From Phyllobacterium zundukense (GTDB taxonomy: Bacteria; Pseudomonadota; Alphaproteobacteria; Rhizobiales; Rhizobiaceae): 64,000 nucleotides of DNA. The stretch covers positions 1,426,001 to 1,490,000 of the forward strand of contig NZ_CP104973.1 in NCBI RefSeq assembly GCF_025452195.1, read 5' to 3'. Position 1 is the stretch's first letter, and the number at the start of each line of letters is the position of its first letter. The notes below the pieces were generated by a model. The model made no database searches and had not been told where the DNA came from. It saw only the letters and a program-made list of their open reading frames with translations. Shown here piece by piece: positions 43,635 through 54,358 of this stretch. The position numbers and the translations under genes were made by a program.

Positions 43635-44825
43635 ATGTCCGTGGAATCAGTCCAACTTCGAGATGGCGAAGAGCAAGTGAATTCACTACCGAAGCTTGCG
43701 TCCTATCGCCGGATAGTTGTCAAGATTGGCTCGGCCTTGCTCGTTGATCGTGTCACCGGCCTCAAGCGTGATTGGCTTGAGAGCCTTGGCACCGACGTTG
43801 CGGCGTTAAGCGCATCGGGCGTCGAGATGCTGATTGTATCCTCCGGTGCGATCGCGCTTGGCCGGACGGTGCTAGGGTTGCCCAAGGGCGCATTGCGGCT
43901 CGAAGAAAGCCAGGCCGCAGCTGCCGCCGGCCAGATCGAATTGGCCAAAGCTTATGCCGAGGTCTTGAGCCACCACAAATTGCGTGCCGGCCAGATTCTC
44001 TTAACCCTTGCCGATACTGAAGAACGCCGCCGCTATCTCAATGCGCGCGCGACAGTAGGGACTTTGTTGCGATTGAAGGCAGTTCCTGTCATCAACGAAA
44101 ATGACACGGTTGCGACCACCGAAATCCGCTATGGCGACAACGACCGGCTTGCTGCACGGGTTGCGACCATGATGGGCGCGGACCTCCTGATCCTGCTTTC
44201 AGATATCGATGGGCTCTATACTGCGCCACCGCACCAGGATCCGCATGCGCAATTTTTACCTGTCGTCGAGGCGATTACGCCCGATGTCGAAGCGATGGCT
44301 GGTGCAGCTGCATCGGAATATTCGCGCGGCGGCATGAAAACCAAGCTGGATGCGGGCAAGATCGCGAATGCCGCGGGAACGGCCATGATCATCGCATCGG
44401 GCACGCGGCTAAACCCGCTGGCCGCCATCGACCGAGGTGAACGGTCAACGATGTTCAAAGCCAGCTTGACGCCGGTCAATGCCTGGAAAACCTGGATATC
44501 CGGCAATCTTGAACCATCCGGGCGGCTGGTGATCGACGAGGGTGCGCTTGTCGCTCTCAAATCCGGCAAGTCATTGCTTGCTGCCGGTGTTCGCGAAGTT
44601 GCGGGCCAGTTCACACGGGGCGATACAGTCGCTGTGTTCGGACCCGATGGTCGTGAGGCTGCTCGCGGACTTGTTGCCTACGACGCTGCCGATGCCGTAA
44701 AGATTGCGGGGCGCAAGACCAATGAGATTGGCACGATTCTCGGTTATGATGCCCGTTCCGCGATGATCCATCGCGATGATCTGGTGGTGCGTGCCGCAAA
44801 GCGCGCTGCGACGGCCAAGGAGTAA
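43635..44825 (+). CDS. proB: Glutamate 5-kinase
   Basis: About 396 residues: an amino acid kinase domain ([54 protein letters not shown]) and a C-terminal PUA domain ([24 protein letters not shown]). It phosphorylates glutamate in the first step of proline synthesis. The frame is open to TTG 43623 overlapping the obgE stop; ATG 43635 is the more likely start. Confidence 0.95.
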   Translation: MSVESVQLRDGEEQVNSLPKLASYRRIVVKIGSALLVDRVTGLKRDWLESLGTDVAALSASGVEMLIVSSGAIALGRTVLGLPKGALRLEESQAAAAAGQIELAKAYAEVLSHHKLRAGQILLTLADTEERRRYLNARATVGTLLRLKAVPVINENDTVATTEIRYGDNDRLAARVATMMGADLLILLSDIDGLYTAPPHQDPHAQFLPVVEAITPDVEAMAGAAASEYSRGGMKTKLDAGKIANAAGTAMIIASGTRLNPLAAIDRGERSTMFKASLTPVNAWKTWISGNLEPSGRLVIDEGALVALKSGKSLLAAGVREVAGQFTRGDTVAVFGPDGREAARGLVAYDAADAVKIAGRKTNEIGTILGYDARSAMIHRDDLVVRAAKRAATAKE

Positions 44826-44828
44826 GAG

Positions 44829-46112
44829 ATGTTGCGACGAGTGGATAAAGACCTGCCGGTTGCCGAATTGATGGCCGAAATCGGCCGCAAGGCACGCGCC
44901 GCCGCGCAATCTCTTGCCACTGCGTCTCCTGACAAGAAGACCGAAGCGCTCGCAGCAATGGCAAACGCAGTTGATAGGCGTGCGACCGGTATTCTCGAAG
45001 CCAATGACCGCGATATCGAGAACGGCAAAAAAGCGGGCATGTCATCGGCGTTATTGGACCGGCTCAAGCTTGACCATAGCCGGGTTGCCGGGATTTCCGC
45101 GAGCATTCGTGCAATAGCCGGTCTCAGGGATCCGGTTGGAGACGTCATTGCCGAATGGGATCGCCCGAATGGCCTGCATATCGAACGCGTCCGCACTCCC
45201 CTCGGCGTTATTGGCGTGATCTACGAGAGCCGACCGAATGTAACTGCGGATGCAGGTGCGCTATGCCTCAAATCCGGTAACGCTGTTATCTTGCGCGGCG
45301 GGTCGGATTCCGCGCATTCATCAAAGGCTATCCATGAAGCCTTGCTCGAAGGACTAGCAGCTGCTGGCCTTCCGGAGGCTGCGGTCCAATTGGTGCCGAC
45401 CACCGATCGTGCTGCCGTTGGCGAAATGCTCAAAGGTCTCGATGGAAATCTCGACGTGATCATTCCGCGCGGCGGCAAAAGCCTGGTTGCCCGGGTGCAA
45501 GCTGAAGCGCGCGTGCCGGTGTTTGCCCATCTTGAGGGACTTTGCCATCTCTACATCGATGCCTCTGCTGATTTGGCAATGGCGCGCAAGATTGTCATCA
45601 ACGCCAAGATGCGCCGTACCGGTGTATGTGGTTCGGCCGAGACGCTGCTTGTCGACAGGCTTGTTGCACCAACCCATCTAGTGCCACTGTTGGAAGATCT
45701 ACAAACTGCGGGCTGCGAAGTGCGCGGAGATGGTGCTGTCAGAAAGTTTTTTGCCAATGTAAAGCTTGCGACCGAAGAAGATTGGTCCACGGAATATCTC
45801 GATGCCATCATTTCGGTGAAGCTGGTTGATGGTGTGGACGGCGCGATACAGCATATCAATCGTTACTCCTCGCATCATACCGAAGCTGTCGTTGCCGAAG
45901 ACCCTCGCGTCGTGGAGCGGTTTTTCAACGAGATCGACTCGGCCATTCTTTTGCATAATGCCTCTACGCAGTTTGCTGACGGTGGTGAATTCGGCATGGG
46001 CGCCGAAATCGGAATTGCAACCGGCAAGATGCATGCCAGAGGTCCAGTGGGGGTCGAGCAATTGACCTCGTTCAAATACCGTGTGCGCGGTAACGGCCAG
46101 ATTCGTTCGTGA
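44829..46112 (+). CDS. proA: Gamma-glutamyl phosphate reductase
   Basis: 427 residues of the ALDH superfamily: [31 protein letters not shown], and the catalytic Cys in [16 protein letters not shown]. It reduces gamma-glutamyl phosphate to glutamate semialdehyde, directly after proB (3-nt gap). Its stop overlaps the nadD start. Confidence 0.96.
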   Translation: MLRRVDKDLPVAELMAEIGRKARAAAQSLATASPDKKTEALAAMANAVDRRATGILEANDRDIENGKKAGMSSALLDRLKLDHSRVAGISASIRAIAGLRDPVGDVIAEWDRPNGLHIERVRTPLGVIGVIYESRPNVTADAGALCLKSGNAVILRGGSDSAHSSKAIHEALLEGLAAAGLPEAAVQLVPTTDRAAVGEMLKGLDGNLDVIIPRGGKSLVARVQAEARVPVFAHLEGLCHLYIDASADLAMARKIVINAKMRRTGVCGSAETLLVDRLVAPTHLVPLLEDLQTAGCEVRGDGAVRKFFANVKLATEEDWSTEYLDAIISVKLVDGVDGAIQHINRYSSHHTEAVVAEDPRVVERFFNEIDSAILLHNASTQFADGGEFGMGAEIGIATGKMHARGPVGVEQLTSFKYRVRGNGQIRS

Positions 46113-46765
46113 CAATAAAGGCAAGCTTGCAAAAGACCTTTCCAGGCGTCAGTGAAGCGCATCTGCGCATGCCGTTCGTTGAAAAGGGTATGACGGTGGG
46201 GCTGTTTGGCGGTTCCTTCAATCCGCCACACGCAGGTCACGCGCTGGTGACTGAAATTGCACTGCGCCGCCTGAAGCTCGACCAGCTCTGGTGGATTGTC
46301 ACGCCGGGCAATCCGTTGAAGGATACGCGCCATCTGGCGCCATTGGCAGAGCGCCTGGAACGCTGTGAAGAACTGATCCACGACTCCCGCGTCAAAATTA
46401 CGGCATTCGAAGCCGCCCACAATATCCGCTACACGGCCGACGCGCTGGCTATGATCAAAGGTCGCAACGCCGGCGTGCATTTTGTCTGGATCATGGGCGC
46501 GGACAATCTTGCGGACTTCCACCTCTGGCAGCGCTGGCAAAAGATCGCTTTGACATTTCCGATTGCGGTTATCGATCGTCCGGGATCCACTTTGGCTTTC
46601 CTTTCATCCCGTGTGGCCAAAACGTTCGGTTATGCCCGTATTGATGAAGATGATGCGTCGATCCTGGCCCGTTCACACGCGCCAGCATGGACTTTCATTC
46701 ATGGGCCGAGGTCACTGCTATCATCGACGGCCATTCGCAACGGCGTGATGAAACCAAAGACGTGA
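46109..46765 (+). CDS. nadD: Nicotinate-nucleotide adenylyltransferase
   Basis: 218 residues with the nucleotidyltransferase signature [48 protein letters not shown] and the ISSTxIR-like LSSTAIRNG. It makes deamido-NAD+ from nicotinate mononucleotide. It starts at a GTG that overlaps the proA stop (GTGA). The first 27 residues lie before the conserved core, so ATG 46190 (MTVGLFGG) is a possible start. Confidence 0.93.
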   Translation: MTIKASLQKTFPGVSEAHLRMPFVEKGMTVGLFGGSFNPPHAGHALVTEIALRRLKLDQLWWIVTPGNPLKDTRHLAPLAERLERCEELIHDSRVKITAFEAAHNIRYTADALAMIKGRNAGVHFVWIMGADNLADFHLWQRWQKIALTFPIAVIDRPGSTLAFLSSRVAKTFGYARIDEDDASILARSHAPAWTFIHGPRSLLSSTAIRNGVMKPKT

Positions 46766-46835
46766 AGCAACGTTTCAGCGATGTGGCCCTAATTTGGAGC
46801 ATGACAGTAGCAGCGAGTTAGTTCGATATGACGTC

Positions 46836-46865
46836 TTGAAACTGTCATGCGACTCTGCCTATCTT
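46836..46865 (+). promoter_or_regulatory. Candidate sigma-70 promoter before rsfS
   Basis: TTGAAA (46836-46841), 18-bp spacer, TATCTT (46860-46865), in the 190-bp gap after nadD. The match is moderate. Confidence 0.35.
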
Positions 46866-46955
46866 ATTGGTGTGCAGTATGGGTACAAAACTGCGTTGCG
46901 TTGTTCTTAAGGGAAAGGAAATACACTGAGAACAGCATTTCAGAAGAAGGATGCT

Positions 46956-47339
46956 TTGGCACCTTCACCGGCAGAGATGAACGGTATCAATTCCGTATCT
47001 CTTGCCCTTCAATCGGTCCTTGCCAGTCTTGAAGACGCAAAGGCTGAAAATATTATCCCCATCGACCTTCGAGGCAAGTCCGTCATTGCTGATCATATGA
47101 TCATCGCATCGGGACGTTCGCATCGTCATGTAGCGGCGGTTGCAGACCAACTTTTGCGTGCTCTGAAAGAGAGCGGGCATGGCAACAATGCCAAAATCGA
47201 AGGTCTTTCTGGCGGCGATTGGGTGTTGATCGACACAGGCGACATCATCATCCATATTTTCCGTCCCGAAGTACGTGAGTTCTACAATCTCGAAAAGATG
47301 TGGCAGGCTCCCGAACTCGACGGAGAGACCGTTCACTAG
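46956..47339 (+). CDS. rsfS: Ribosomal silencing factor RsfS
   Basis: 127 residues with the RsfS/Iojap core: LEDAKAENIIPIDLRGKSVIADHMIIASGRSHRHV, LIDTGDIIIHIFRPEVREFYNLEKMW. It binds L14 and blocks subunit joining when nutrients are low. It starts at TTG 46956 or ATG 46977; the conserved region begins after both. It is followed by rlmH, as in most bacteria. Confidence 0.94.
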   Translation: MAPSPAEMNGINSVSLALQSVLASLEDAKAENIIPIDLRGKSVIADHMIIASGRSHRHVAAVADQLLRALKESGHGNNAKIEGLSGGDWVLIDTGDIIIHIFRPEVREFYNLEKMWQAPELDGETVH

Positions 47340-47454
47340 CAGGCGGATCGGAGTGTCGACCAACACGACGCTCTGAACGGTTGATAGACATCACCGGTCG
47401 CAGACCGGAGGAGTGCTTTCGGCCCAACTATAGGCCTGAAGGCAGGAGTGTATA

Positions 47455-47937
47455 ATGCGAATTACTGTCTTTGCCGTGGGCCGGATGAAGTCTGGCCCCG
47501 AACGGGAGTTGGCAGATCGCTATTTGGACCGCTTGAAAAAGACGGGTGTTCCGCTCGGGCTGGAATTCACATCCGTTGTCGAAGTTGCCGAAAGCAGAGC
47601 GCCGCAGGCGGAACTGCGCAAGCAGGAAGAGTCTGCGAAAGTTCTGGAGGCACTCGACCAAGGCGGCGTCCTCATTCTGCTGGACGAGCGCGGGAAGACG
47701 ATGCCCTCAGAGGCCTTTGCGGCATCGGTTGCGCGGTTTCGTGATGATGGCAAGCGCCAGCTCCTCGTGGCGATTGGCGGTCCTGACGGACACGACGCTT
47801 CACTGAGGGATCGTGCCGATATCGTTTTGGCACTTGGCGCGATGACGTGGCCGCACCAGATCGTTCGCATTCTTGTCGCAGAACAACTTTACCGGGCAAC
47901 GACAATCCTCGCGGGTCATCCCTACCATCGCATCTGA
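47455..47937 (+). CDS. rlmH: 23S rRNA (pseudouridine1915-N3)-methyltransferase
   Basis: 160 residues of the SPOUT family: MRITVFAVGRMKSGPEREL, LILLDERGKTMPSEAFA, the SAM-binding knot VAIGGPDGHD, LALGAMTWPHQIVRILVAEQLYRA and the C-terminal HPYHRI. It methylates pseudouridine 1915 in helix 69. RBS GGCAGGAG. Confidence 0.96.
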   Translation: MRITVFAVGRMKSGPERELADRYLDRLKKTGVPLGLEFTSVVEVAESRAPQAELRKQEESAKVLEALDQGGVLILLDERGKTMPSEAFAASVARFRDDGKRQLLVAIGGPDGHDASLRDRADIVLALGAMTWPHQIVRILVAEQLYRATTILAGHPYHRI

Positions 47938-47986
47938 AACCCATTCAGCTCGCATTCATGCCCACAACTCATAATGGCGCTCCAGT

Positions 47987-48010
47987 GATCATTACGAAAA
48001 TATAATGATC
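47987..48010. promoter_or_regulatory. Perfect inverted repeat upstream of the macAB-like operon
   Basis: GATCATTA (47987-47994), 8-bp spacer, TAATGATC (48003-48010): 8-bp perfect arms, 92 bp before the adaptor start. It is a candidate operator; no regulator gene is adjacent. Confidence 0.4.
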
Positions 48011-48102
48011 TCAATACTTTTCAGGCGAACCGCTCATCTCCATTTCTTGCTAAGATGGATCGGGAAAAGTGTCGTTCGTCGGCGCAACAAGGTGGACGGT
48101 TG

Positions 48103-49392
48103 ATGAGCAAAATAGCCAAGCAAGGCAAGGCATCTCCTGCCGAGTCGAACGTGACCTTCATTCCGGCCACTCTAAAGCCGGATCGAAAAAAGAAGCCGTC
48201 CCGCCTGTGGATATGGCTGCCTGTTGTCCTCGCCATTGCGGGGACAGGTTACTACGCGTGGGCAAACTACAGCGCATCAACGGCGAGTACTGGCGTTATC
48301 ACGCAAGCGGTCGTACGGGGTGACATCGAGAATGCAGTCACCGCCGTCGGCACGCTCGATTCAATCAAGTCGGTCGATGCCGGCGCTCAGGTGTCCGGAC
48401 AGCTCAAGGTGCTGCACGTCGAGATTGGCGATACGGTCACCCAAAATCAGCTTATTGGCGAGATCGATCCTGCCACCATACAAAACAGGATTGAAATCGA
48501 TCAGGCGGAGCTAGCCAATCTGCAGGCGCAGCTGATTTCGAAGAACGCGCAGCTGGTGCTGAAGCAGGCCAATATCGAGCGCCAGCGCAATCTGGTGGCG
48601 ACCCGCAGCGTTTCACAATCTACGCTGGATCAAGCTATCGCCGACCTCGCGGCGGCCGAGGCGGATGTGAATGCCCTGGCAGCACAGATACGCAAACAGC
48701 AGGCGACATTGGCAGGCGATCAGGTCGATCTCGGTTACACGAAGATATATGCGCCCATGGCTGGCACGATCGCTGCTGTCCCGGTTAAAGAGGGCCAGAC
48801 TCTGAATGCTAGCCAAACTGCGCCGACGATCGCAACGATTGCGGATTTGTCGACGATGACGGTGAAGGCTCAAGTCTCGGAGGCTGATGTCAGCAAGCTC
48901 AAGATCGGCATGGACGCCTACTTCACTTTGCTGGGCCAGCCAGGCAAGCGTTACAAGGGAAAATTGCGGCAGATCCAGCCGACCCCGGATATCCAGAACA
49001 ATGTCGTGCTCTACTATGCTTTGTTTGATGTTCCGAACCCTGATGGCGATCTTATGATTTCAATGAGTGCGCAGGTATTTTTTGTGCAGTCGGCCGCAAA
49101 CAACGTGCTTGTGGTGCCAAGTTCGGCAGTTAGTCCTTCCGAAGGATCGCGTCGTGCGGGAAACAGTGACGAGCGCAAGGCTGAGATTACGGTCGTGACG
49201 AGCTCAGGCACCCAGGAAACTCGCGAGGTAGAGGTAGGTGTCCGCAACCGCGTCATTGCCGAGATCAAGAGCGGGCTGAGGGAAGGGGAACTTGTGGTCG
49301 TCGGCCAGGGAGGCGAAAGCAACGGCGCAAGCACGAGCCGTAATTCCGGCAATCGCTCGCAGCGCGGCATGCGTATGCCGCCGATGTTCTGA
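48103..49392 (+). CDS. MacA-like periplasmic adaptor (RND/HlyD family)
   Basis: 429 residues: one N-terminal membrane helix (about 33-53), a lipoyl half ([25 protein letters not shown] is the region, about 75-100), a coiled-coil hairpin (about 125-215), the second lipoyl half ([21 protein letters not shown]) and a beta-barrel. The Gly/Ser/Arg-rich tail is typical of MacA homologues. It links MacB to TolC for export of macrolides, peptides or haem-type compounds. The frame extends to 48055; ATG 48103 is preferred from AAGGTGG spacing. Confidence 0.9.
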   Translation: MSKIAKQGKASPAESNVTFIPATLKPDRKKKPSRLWIWLPVVLAIAGTGYYAWANYSASTASTGVITQAVVRGDIENAVTAVGTLDSIKSVDAGAQVSGQLKVLHVEIGDTVTQNQLIGEIDPATIQNRIEIDQAELANLQAQLISKNAQLVLKQANIERQRNLVATRSVSQSTLDQAIADLAAAEADVNALAAQIRKQQATLAGDQVDLGYTKIYAPMAGTIAAVPVKEGQTLNASQTAPTIATIADLSTMTVKAQVSEADVSKLKIGMDAYFTLLGQPGKRYKGKLRQIQPTPDIQNNVVLYYALFDVPNPDGDLMISMSAQVFFVQSAANNVLVVPSSAVSPSEGSRRAGNSDERKAEITVVTSSGTQETREVEVGVRNRVIAEIKSGLREGELVVVGQGGESNGASTSRNSGNRSQRGMRMPPMF

Positions 49393-49394
49393 CG

Positions 49395-51338
49395 ATGACC
49401 GCCCTCATCTCGCTGAGAGACATCAGCAAAACATATCACAATGGCGACCTTGCCGTTGAGGTTCTTCATGGTATATCGCTTGATATCGAGGCGGGCGAGT
49501 TTGTCGCAATCATTGGCCAATCCGGTTCGGGCAAGTCGACGCTGATGAATATTCTCGGCTGTCTCGACCAGCCTACGAGCGGTGATTATCTGCTCGATGG
49601 CGAACACGTTTCTGGCTTTGAACCTGATGAACTTGCCGGATTGCGCAGGCGCACGTTTGGCTTTGTCTTCCAAAGTTATAATCTTATCCCGACCGCCAGT
49701 GCGCAGGAGAACGTCGAAGTCCCAGCGGTCTATGCAGGCGCGTCAGCTCGCGACAGGCATGACCGGGCAGAGGCACTGCTTAGCTCACTGAAGCTTGGCG
49801 ACCGGCTCGATCACCGTCCGAACCAGCTTTCCGGCGGTCAGCAGCAACGTGTCTCTATCGCCCGGGCTTTGATGAATGGCGGTCGGGTCATCCTTGCGGA
49901 CGAACCGACCGGCGCGCTCGACAGCCAGAGCGGCGACGAAGTCATGGCGCTGCTTCGTAGCATGAACGAGAGTGGTCACACGATCATCGTCATTACCCAT
50001 TCACGCGAAGTTGCAGAACAGGCCGACCGACTTATCGAATTGCGCGACGGCCGTATTATCTCGGACCGGACCAAAAAGGGTCGCAGCAATCCCGAGGCCG
50101 CAACAGGACTCAAGCAAAGGGCTTTTGAGGGTGTTGCCGCAATCGCCGATATTTCCGAAGCTATCAAAATGGCCTTCCGTGCATTGCGGGCCAACCTGTT
50201 CCGCACGATTCTCACATTGCTCGGGATCGTCATCGGCGTCGGTTCTGTTGTGGCCATGCTCGCTATCGGCACGGGTGCGCAGAACTCTGTACTCGACCGG
50301 ATTTCCTCGATGGGATCTGATCTTTTGGTGATCCGCCCGAACATGACTAATTTCCGCGGTGGTACGGGTGGTAGCGTCGTAACCCTGATTCCGGCCGATG
50401 CGGATGCCATCCTCGAACAGCCAAATGTTGCTTTCGCTGTTCCGGAAATGACGAGCACGGTGACGGTACGTTATGGGAATGTCGATTATCAGACGACGGC
50501 CAATGGTACGGTTCCGCAGTTTACGCAGGCGAAATCCTGGACTGTGGGTAAGGGCGAGTTCATCAATCAGGATGACATGACCAATTACGCCCCGGTAGCA
50601 GTGCTTGGTCAAACCGTGGTCAAGACGCTCTTTGCCGATGGCACGGACCCGATTGGCAAGTATGTGCTCGTCAACAAAATTCCATTCCAGATCATCGGCG
50701 TGATGAGCGAAATGGGCGCAGGCATGGGCGGCAACGATCAGGACGATACGGTTCTGGTTCCCCTGACGACTGGAAGCATGCGGCTTTTCGGCCAGCGCAA
50801 CGTGCGGACGATTACGGTGCAGGTAAAGGACGGCTCGGCGATCGACGCCACGCAGGAGACGATCCAGTCGCTTTTGGACAAGCGTCACCAGAGACAGGAC
50901 ACCCTCATTACCAATATGGCGTCCATTCGCGAAGCCGTCACCGAGACATCAAATACGCTGAAGCTGTTTCTTGGCGCTGTTGCGGCAATTTCGCTCCTCG
51001 TCGGCGGAATCGGGGTCATGAACATCATGTTAGTAAGTGTCACAGAGCGCACTCGCGAGATCGGCGTTCGCATGGCAACGGGTGCGCGGCGTCGCGATAT
51101 TCTGCTGCAGTTCATAATAGAGGCACTTGTGGTTTCCGCGATCGGTGGGGCGATTGGCGTCGCGGCAGGCATCGGAACTGGGGTGCTGGCAAAGCTTCTC
51201 GGTGCGCCGATCAGCTTCACGATCGGGCCGGTGGCGCTAGCTTTTGCCTGTTCATTCTTGACGGGGCTCGTCTTCGGGTACCTGCCGGCCAGGAACGCCT
51301 CGCGGCTTCAGCCGGCAGTAGCACTCAGCTCAGAGTAA
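49395..51338 (+). CDS. MacB-like ABC transporter (ATPase-permease fusion)
   Basis: 647 residues: an N-terminal ATPase with [30 protein letters not shown] and [12 protein letters not shown], then one helix, a periplasmic MacB_PCD domain (about 285-510) and three C-terminal FtsX-type helices ([23 protein letters not shown] region). It is a mechanotransmission-type exporter working with the adaptor encoded 2 nt upstream. The substrate is unknown. Confidence 0.93.
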   Translation: MTALISLRDISKTYHNGDLAVEVLHGISLDIEAGEFVAIIGQSGSGKSTLMNILGCLDQPTSGDYLLDGEHVSGFEPDELAGLRRRTFGFVFQSYNLIPTASAQENVEVPAVYAGASARDRHDRAEALLSSLKLGDRLDHRPNQLSGGQQQRVSIARALMNGGRVILADEPTGALDSQSGDEVMALLRSMNESGHTIIVITHSREVAEQADRLIELRDGRIISDRTKKGRSNPEAATGLKQRAFEGVAAIADISEAIKMAFRALRANLFRTILTLLGIVIGVGSVVAMLAIGTGAQNSVLDRISSMGSDLLVIRPNMTNFRGGTGGSVVTLIPADADAILEQPNVAFAVPEMTSTVTVRYGNVDYQTTANGTVPQFTQAKSWTVGKGEFINQDDMTNYAPVAVLGQTVVKTLFADGTDPIGKYVLVNKIPFQIIGVMSEMGAGMGGNDQDDTVLVPLTTGSMRLFGQRNVRTITVQVKDGSAIDATQETIQSLLDKRHQRQDTLITNMASIREAVTETSNTLKLFLGAVAAISLLVGGIGVMNIMLVSVTERTREIGVRMATGARRRDILLQFIIEALVVSAIGGAIGVAAGIGTGVLAKLLGAPISFTIGPVALAFACSFLTGLVFGYLPARNASRLQPAVALSSE

Positions 51339-51342
51339 ACGC

Positions 51343-51696
51343 CTAAAAGTCGAGTTCAAGTTCGACGCCATTGTCACGCCGGCGGCGAGGGTACCGGTCG
51401 TCGTATCGGTCATCTTCCCGGTACCTGTCTCGGCCGCGTCTGGAATCAGTGAAGACCGCAGCGCAACCCTTATCTACCCAGATAGCGCCGCGATTGTAGC
51501 CCCAGCTGTCGCCAGCTATACAAGGTCTCTTGGAAATCTGCTTTGCAATGCGCGGACGGCGCATGTCGGCATCGCATTCCCTGTATCTGAACTTACGCGA
51601 TTCGCATCTGACGGAATCTTGCGCCTGTGCAGGCGACACAGGCAAGAATTGCGCGCCGCCAAAGACTACAGCAAACGCCAGGATATATCGGTACAT
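51343..51696 (-). CDS. Secreted DUF3011 family protein
   Basis: 117 residues: a signal peptide (MYRYILAFAVVFGGAQFLPV, cleavage after AQA near residue 24) and the DUF3011 cysteine pattern CESRKFRYREC, RPCIAGDSWGYNRGAIWVDKGCAAVF, followed by an Arg/Asp-rich tail. These are small periplasmic proteins of unknown function. The start at 51696 follows GAGAGGG. It converges on macB with a 4-nt gap. Confidence 0.82.
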   Translation of the reverse strand: MYRYILAFAVVFGGAQFLPVSPAQAQDSVRCESRKFRYRECDADMRRPRIAKQISKRPCIAGDSWGYNRGAIWVDKGCAAVFTDSRRGRDRYREDDRYDDRYPRRRRDNGVELELDF

Positions 51697-51813
51697 TTTT
51701 CCCTCTCCGATACCGTTTCGACTCACCATTATGGTGTACGATTTTAAAGTCGAGTTGGCGACTTTTGTTCCGCGGTGGTTAATCATTATTTGATCGATGA
51801 AACTGTTCCTTGT

Positions 51814-52695
51814 TCAGGAGAAGCTCGCGTTTTCATGGTTCACCATATCGGAAATGAAATTGGAGACCGCAGCGATGCGGCGAAGCGTACGGACGGATTC
51901 GTGGTAGGCCAACCAATAAGATCGGTGAATGGTGCGTTCCGGCAGGACCGGCACGAGATCGTCGTGCTCGCGGGCAATGAACATGTGAAGTATTCCGATG
52001 CCTGCGCCAGCCCGCACCGCCTCGACCTGTCCAAGCGCGCTTGAAATTTCAAAGGCTGCTTTCCAGTCACGCGTGATTTCAGACGCGTAGTTCAGTGACG
52101 GACTGATGACGAGGTCATCGACGTATCCCACAAGGCGATGCGCCGAGAGTTCCTCCACCGTCTGCGGCGCCTTGCGCTCGGCCAGGTAGGAACGGCTGGC
52201 GTAGAGGCCGAGGCGGTAATCGACCAGCTTGCGCGCTACGAGGCGTCCCTGATCGGGGCGATCGACCGTGATTGCGATGTCGGCTTCGCGCCGGGAAAGC
52301 GAGAACGATCGGGGAACCGGCACCAACTGTATTTTCAGATCTGGATAGCGGGCTGTGAGCAACGCCAATCTCGGTGCCAGGAAGGTAACGCCAAACCCAT
52401 CCGGCGCTCCAATCCGAACTGACCCGGAGATGGCGACGTCAGCATCGCCGAGTGAAGAGCGGACGGATAGCATTTCCGCTTCCATACGTTCTGCAGACAA
52501 CAGAAACTCCTCGCCTGCGTGCGTGAGTTCACATCCATTGGTCCGCCGGGTGAGAAGCTTTGTATTAAGATCGTTCTCCAGTGCTGTCAGCCGGCGCGCA
52601 ACTGTCGCGTGGTTAAGCCCTAGACGTTTTGCCGCCCCGAGAATCTGTCCGGACCGTGCAACAGCCAAGAAAATACGTACGTCGTCCCAATTCAT
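51814..52695 (-). CDS. LysR family transcriptional regulator
   Basis: 293 residues: an N-terminal winged helix (MNWDDVRIFLAVARSGQILG, LNHATVARRLTALENDL) and a periplasmic-binding-like effector domain (ISGSVRIGAPDGFG). Divergent from the mmsA gene, which it probably regulates. No further specificity can be read from the sequence. Confidence 0.92.
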   Translation of the reverse strand: MNWDDVRIFLAVARSGQILGAAKRLGLNHATVARRLTALENDLNTKLLTRRTNGCELTHAGEEFLLSAERMEAEMLSVRSSLGDADVAISGSVRIGAPDGFGVTFLAPRLALLTARYPDLKIQLVPVPRSFSLSRREADIAITVDRPDQGRLVARKLVDYRLGLYASRSYLAERKAPQTVEELSAHRLVGYVDDLVISPSLNYASEITRDWKAAFEISSALGQVEAVRAGAGIGILHMFIAREHDDLVPVLPERTIHRSYWLAYHESVRTLRRIAAVSNFISDMVNHENASFS

Positions 52696-52824
52696 AAAAG
52701 CCCCCCGCCTAGAGTCCTACTTCAATTTTTGCACAACGGATACGCTTTTGCTTGGCTTGCAATAAAGTTTTTGAAGCGCGATGATGGCTACAACAGAAAT
52801 CAACTATTTGCAGGGAGGTTCGTT

Positions 52825-54321
52825 ATGCGTGAGGTAGGACATTTTATCGGTGGCAAGCATGTCGCCGGAACCAGTGGTCGCACGACCGAGATTTTCCAAC
52901 CAATGGATGGAACTGTTCAGGGCCGCGTTGCACTTGCGACACCGGCGGAAGTCCGCGCCGCCGTTGAGAATGCGAAAGCTGCGCAGCCCGCCTGGGCTGC
53001 AACCAACCCGCAGCGCCGGGTGCGTGTCATGCGCAAGTTCCTCGAATTGGTGGAAGCCGAATATGACTCTTTGGCCGAACTTCTGGCGCGCGAGCATGGC
53101 AAGACAATCCCTGATGCCAAGGGTGATATCCAGCGCGGTCTGGAAGTGGTCGAGGTGTGCCTCGGTGCGGCGCATATGCTAAAGGGCGAGTTTTCCGACA
53201 GCGCCGGAACCGGTATCGACGTCTATTCAATGCGACAGCCTCTCGGGGTAGTTGCCGGCATCACCCCGTTCAATTTTCCTGCAATGATCCCGCTATGGAA
53301 AGCTGGCCCCGCAATCGTGTCTGGTAACGCCTTTATTCTGAAGCCTTCGGAACGCGATCCGGGCGTACCTATGCGTCTTGCAGAGCTTTTCATCGAGGCG
53401 GGACTTCCCGCGGGCATCTTCAACGTCGTGAATGGCGACAAGGAAGCGGTCGATGCGATCCTTGACGACCCGGATATCAAGGCTGTGGGCTTTGTCGGCT
53501 CAACCCCGATTGCTCAGTACATTTACACTCGCGCGACGGCGAATGGCAAGCGCGCCCAGTGCTTTGGCGGCGCCAAGAATCACATGATCATTATGCCGGA
53601 TGCCGATATGGACCAGACCGTCGATGCACTGATTGGTGCTGGATATGGTTCTGCCGGCGAGCGGTGTATGGCCATTTCCGTGGCGGTACCAGTTGGCAAG
53701 GACACGGCTGATCGCCTTGTCGAGCGGCTGATCCCGCGTGTGGAAAGCCTCAAGGTTGGCCCATCGACTGACACATCGGCCGATTATGGTCCGGTTGTCA
53801 CCAAACAGGCGCTGGAGCGCATCCAGGGGTATGTGAATCTCGGCGTGGAAGAAGGTGCCAAACTCGTGGTCGATGGTCGTGGTTTCACGATGCAAGGCTA
53901 TGAGAACGGTTTCTACATGGGCGGCTGCCTGTTCGATCACGTGACGCCAAACATGCGGATCTATAAAGAAGAAATCTTCGGGCCGGTTTTGGGTATCGTT
54001 CGAGCCGACACTTACGAGGACGCGATCCGTCTGCCAAACGAACATGAATACGGCAATGGCGTTGCAATTTTCACGCGTGATGGCGACGCGGCTCGCGACT
54101 TCGCCTCTCGGGTTCAGGTGGGAATGGTCGGTATCAATGTGCCGATCCCGGTTCCGATTGCCTATTATACCTTCGGCGGCTGGAAAGGCTCTGGTTTCGG
54201 CGATCTCAACCAGCACGGACCGGATGCGTTCCGCTTCTACACCAAGACCAAGACGGTCACGTCTCGCTGGCCTTCCGGCGTCAAGGACGGTGCCGAGTTC
54301 GTTATTCCTACGATGAAATGA
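52825..54321 (+). CDS. mmsA: CoA-acylating methylmalonate-semialdehyde dehydrogenase
   Basis: 498 residues of the ALDH superfamily with MmsA features: IDVYSMRQPLGVVAGITPFN, FPAMIPLWKAGPAI, catalytic Cys281 in GSAGERCMAIS, and the C-terminal PIPVPIAYYTFGGWKGSGFG. It converts malonate or methylmalonate semialdehyde to acetyl- or propionyl-CoA in valine and inositol catabolism. The start at 52825 follows CAGGGAGG; the frame extends to 52729. A terminator follows. Confidence 0.92.
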   Translation: MREVGHFIGGKHVAGTSGRTTEIFQPMDGTVQGRVALATPAEVRAAVENAKAAQPAWAATNPQRRVRVMRKFLELVEAEYDSLAELLAREHGKTIPDAKGDIQRGLEVVEVCLGAAHMLKGEFSDSAGTGIDVYSMRQPLGVVAGITPFNFPAMIPLWKAGPAIVSGNAFILKPSERDPGVPMRLAELFIEAGLPAGIFNVVNGDKEAVDAILDDPDIKAVGFVGSTPIAQYIYTRATANGKRAQCFGGAKNHMIIMPDADMDQTVDALIGAGYGSAGERCMAISVAVPVGKDTADRLVERLIPRVESLKVGPSTDTSADYGPVVTKQALERIQGYVNLGVEEGAKLVVDGRGFTMQGYENGFYMGGCLFDHVTPNMRIYKEEIFGPVLGIVRADTYEDAIRLPNEHEYGNGVAIFTRDGDAARDFASRVQVGMVGINVPIPVPIAYYTFGGWKGSGFGDLNQHGPDAFRFYTKTKTVTSRWPSGVKDGAEFVIPTMK

Positions 54322-54327
54322 AACAAG

Positions 54328-54357
54328 AATGCCGCCGGTCTCCGGCGGCATTTTTTG
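54328..54357. terminator. Rho-independent terminator between mmsA and gntR
   Basis: AATGCCGCCGG, 3-nt loop, CCGGCGGCATT, then TTTTT. It directly abuts the end of the convergent GntR gene at 54359. Confidence 0.92.
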
Positions 54358-54358
54358 T

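Noticed and set aside
51721..51771. EcfG promoter for the DUF3011 gene
   Set aside because: GGAAC is present on the minus strand, but no CGTT-like -10 is found at 16-17 bp.
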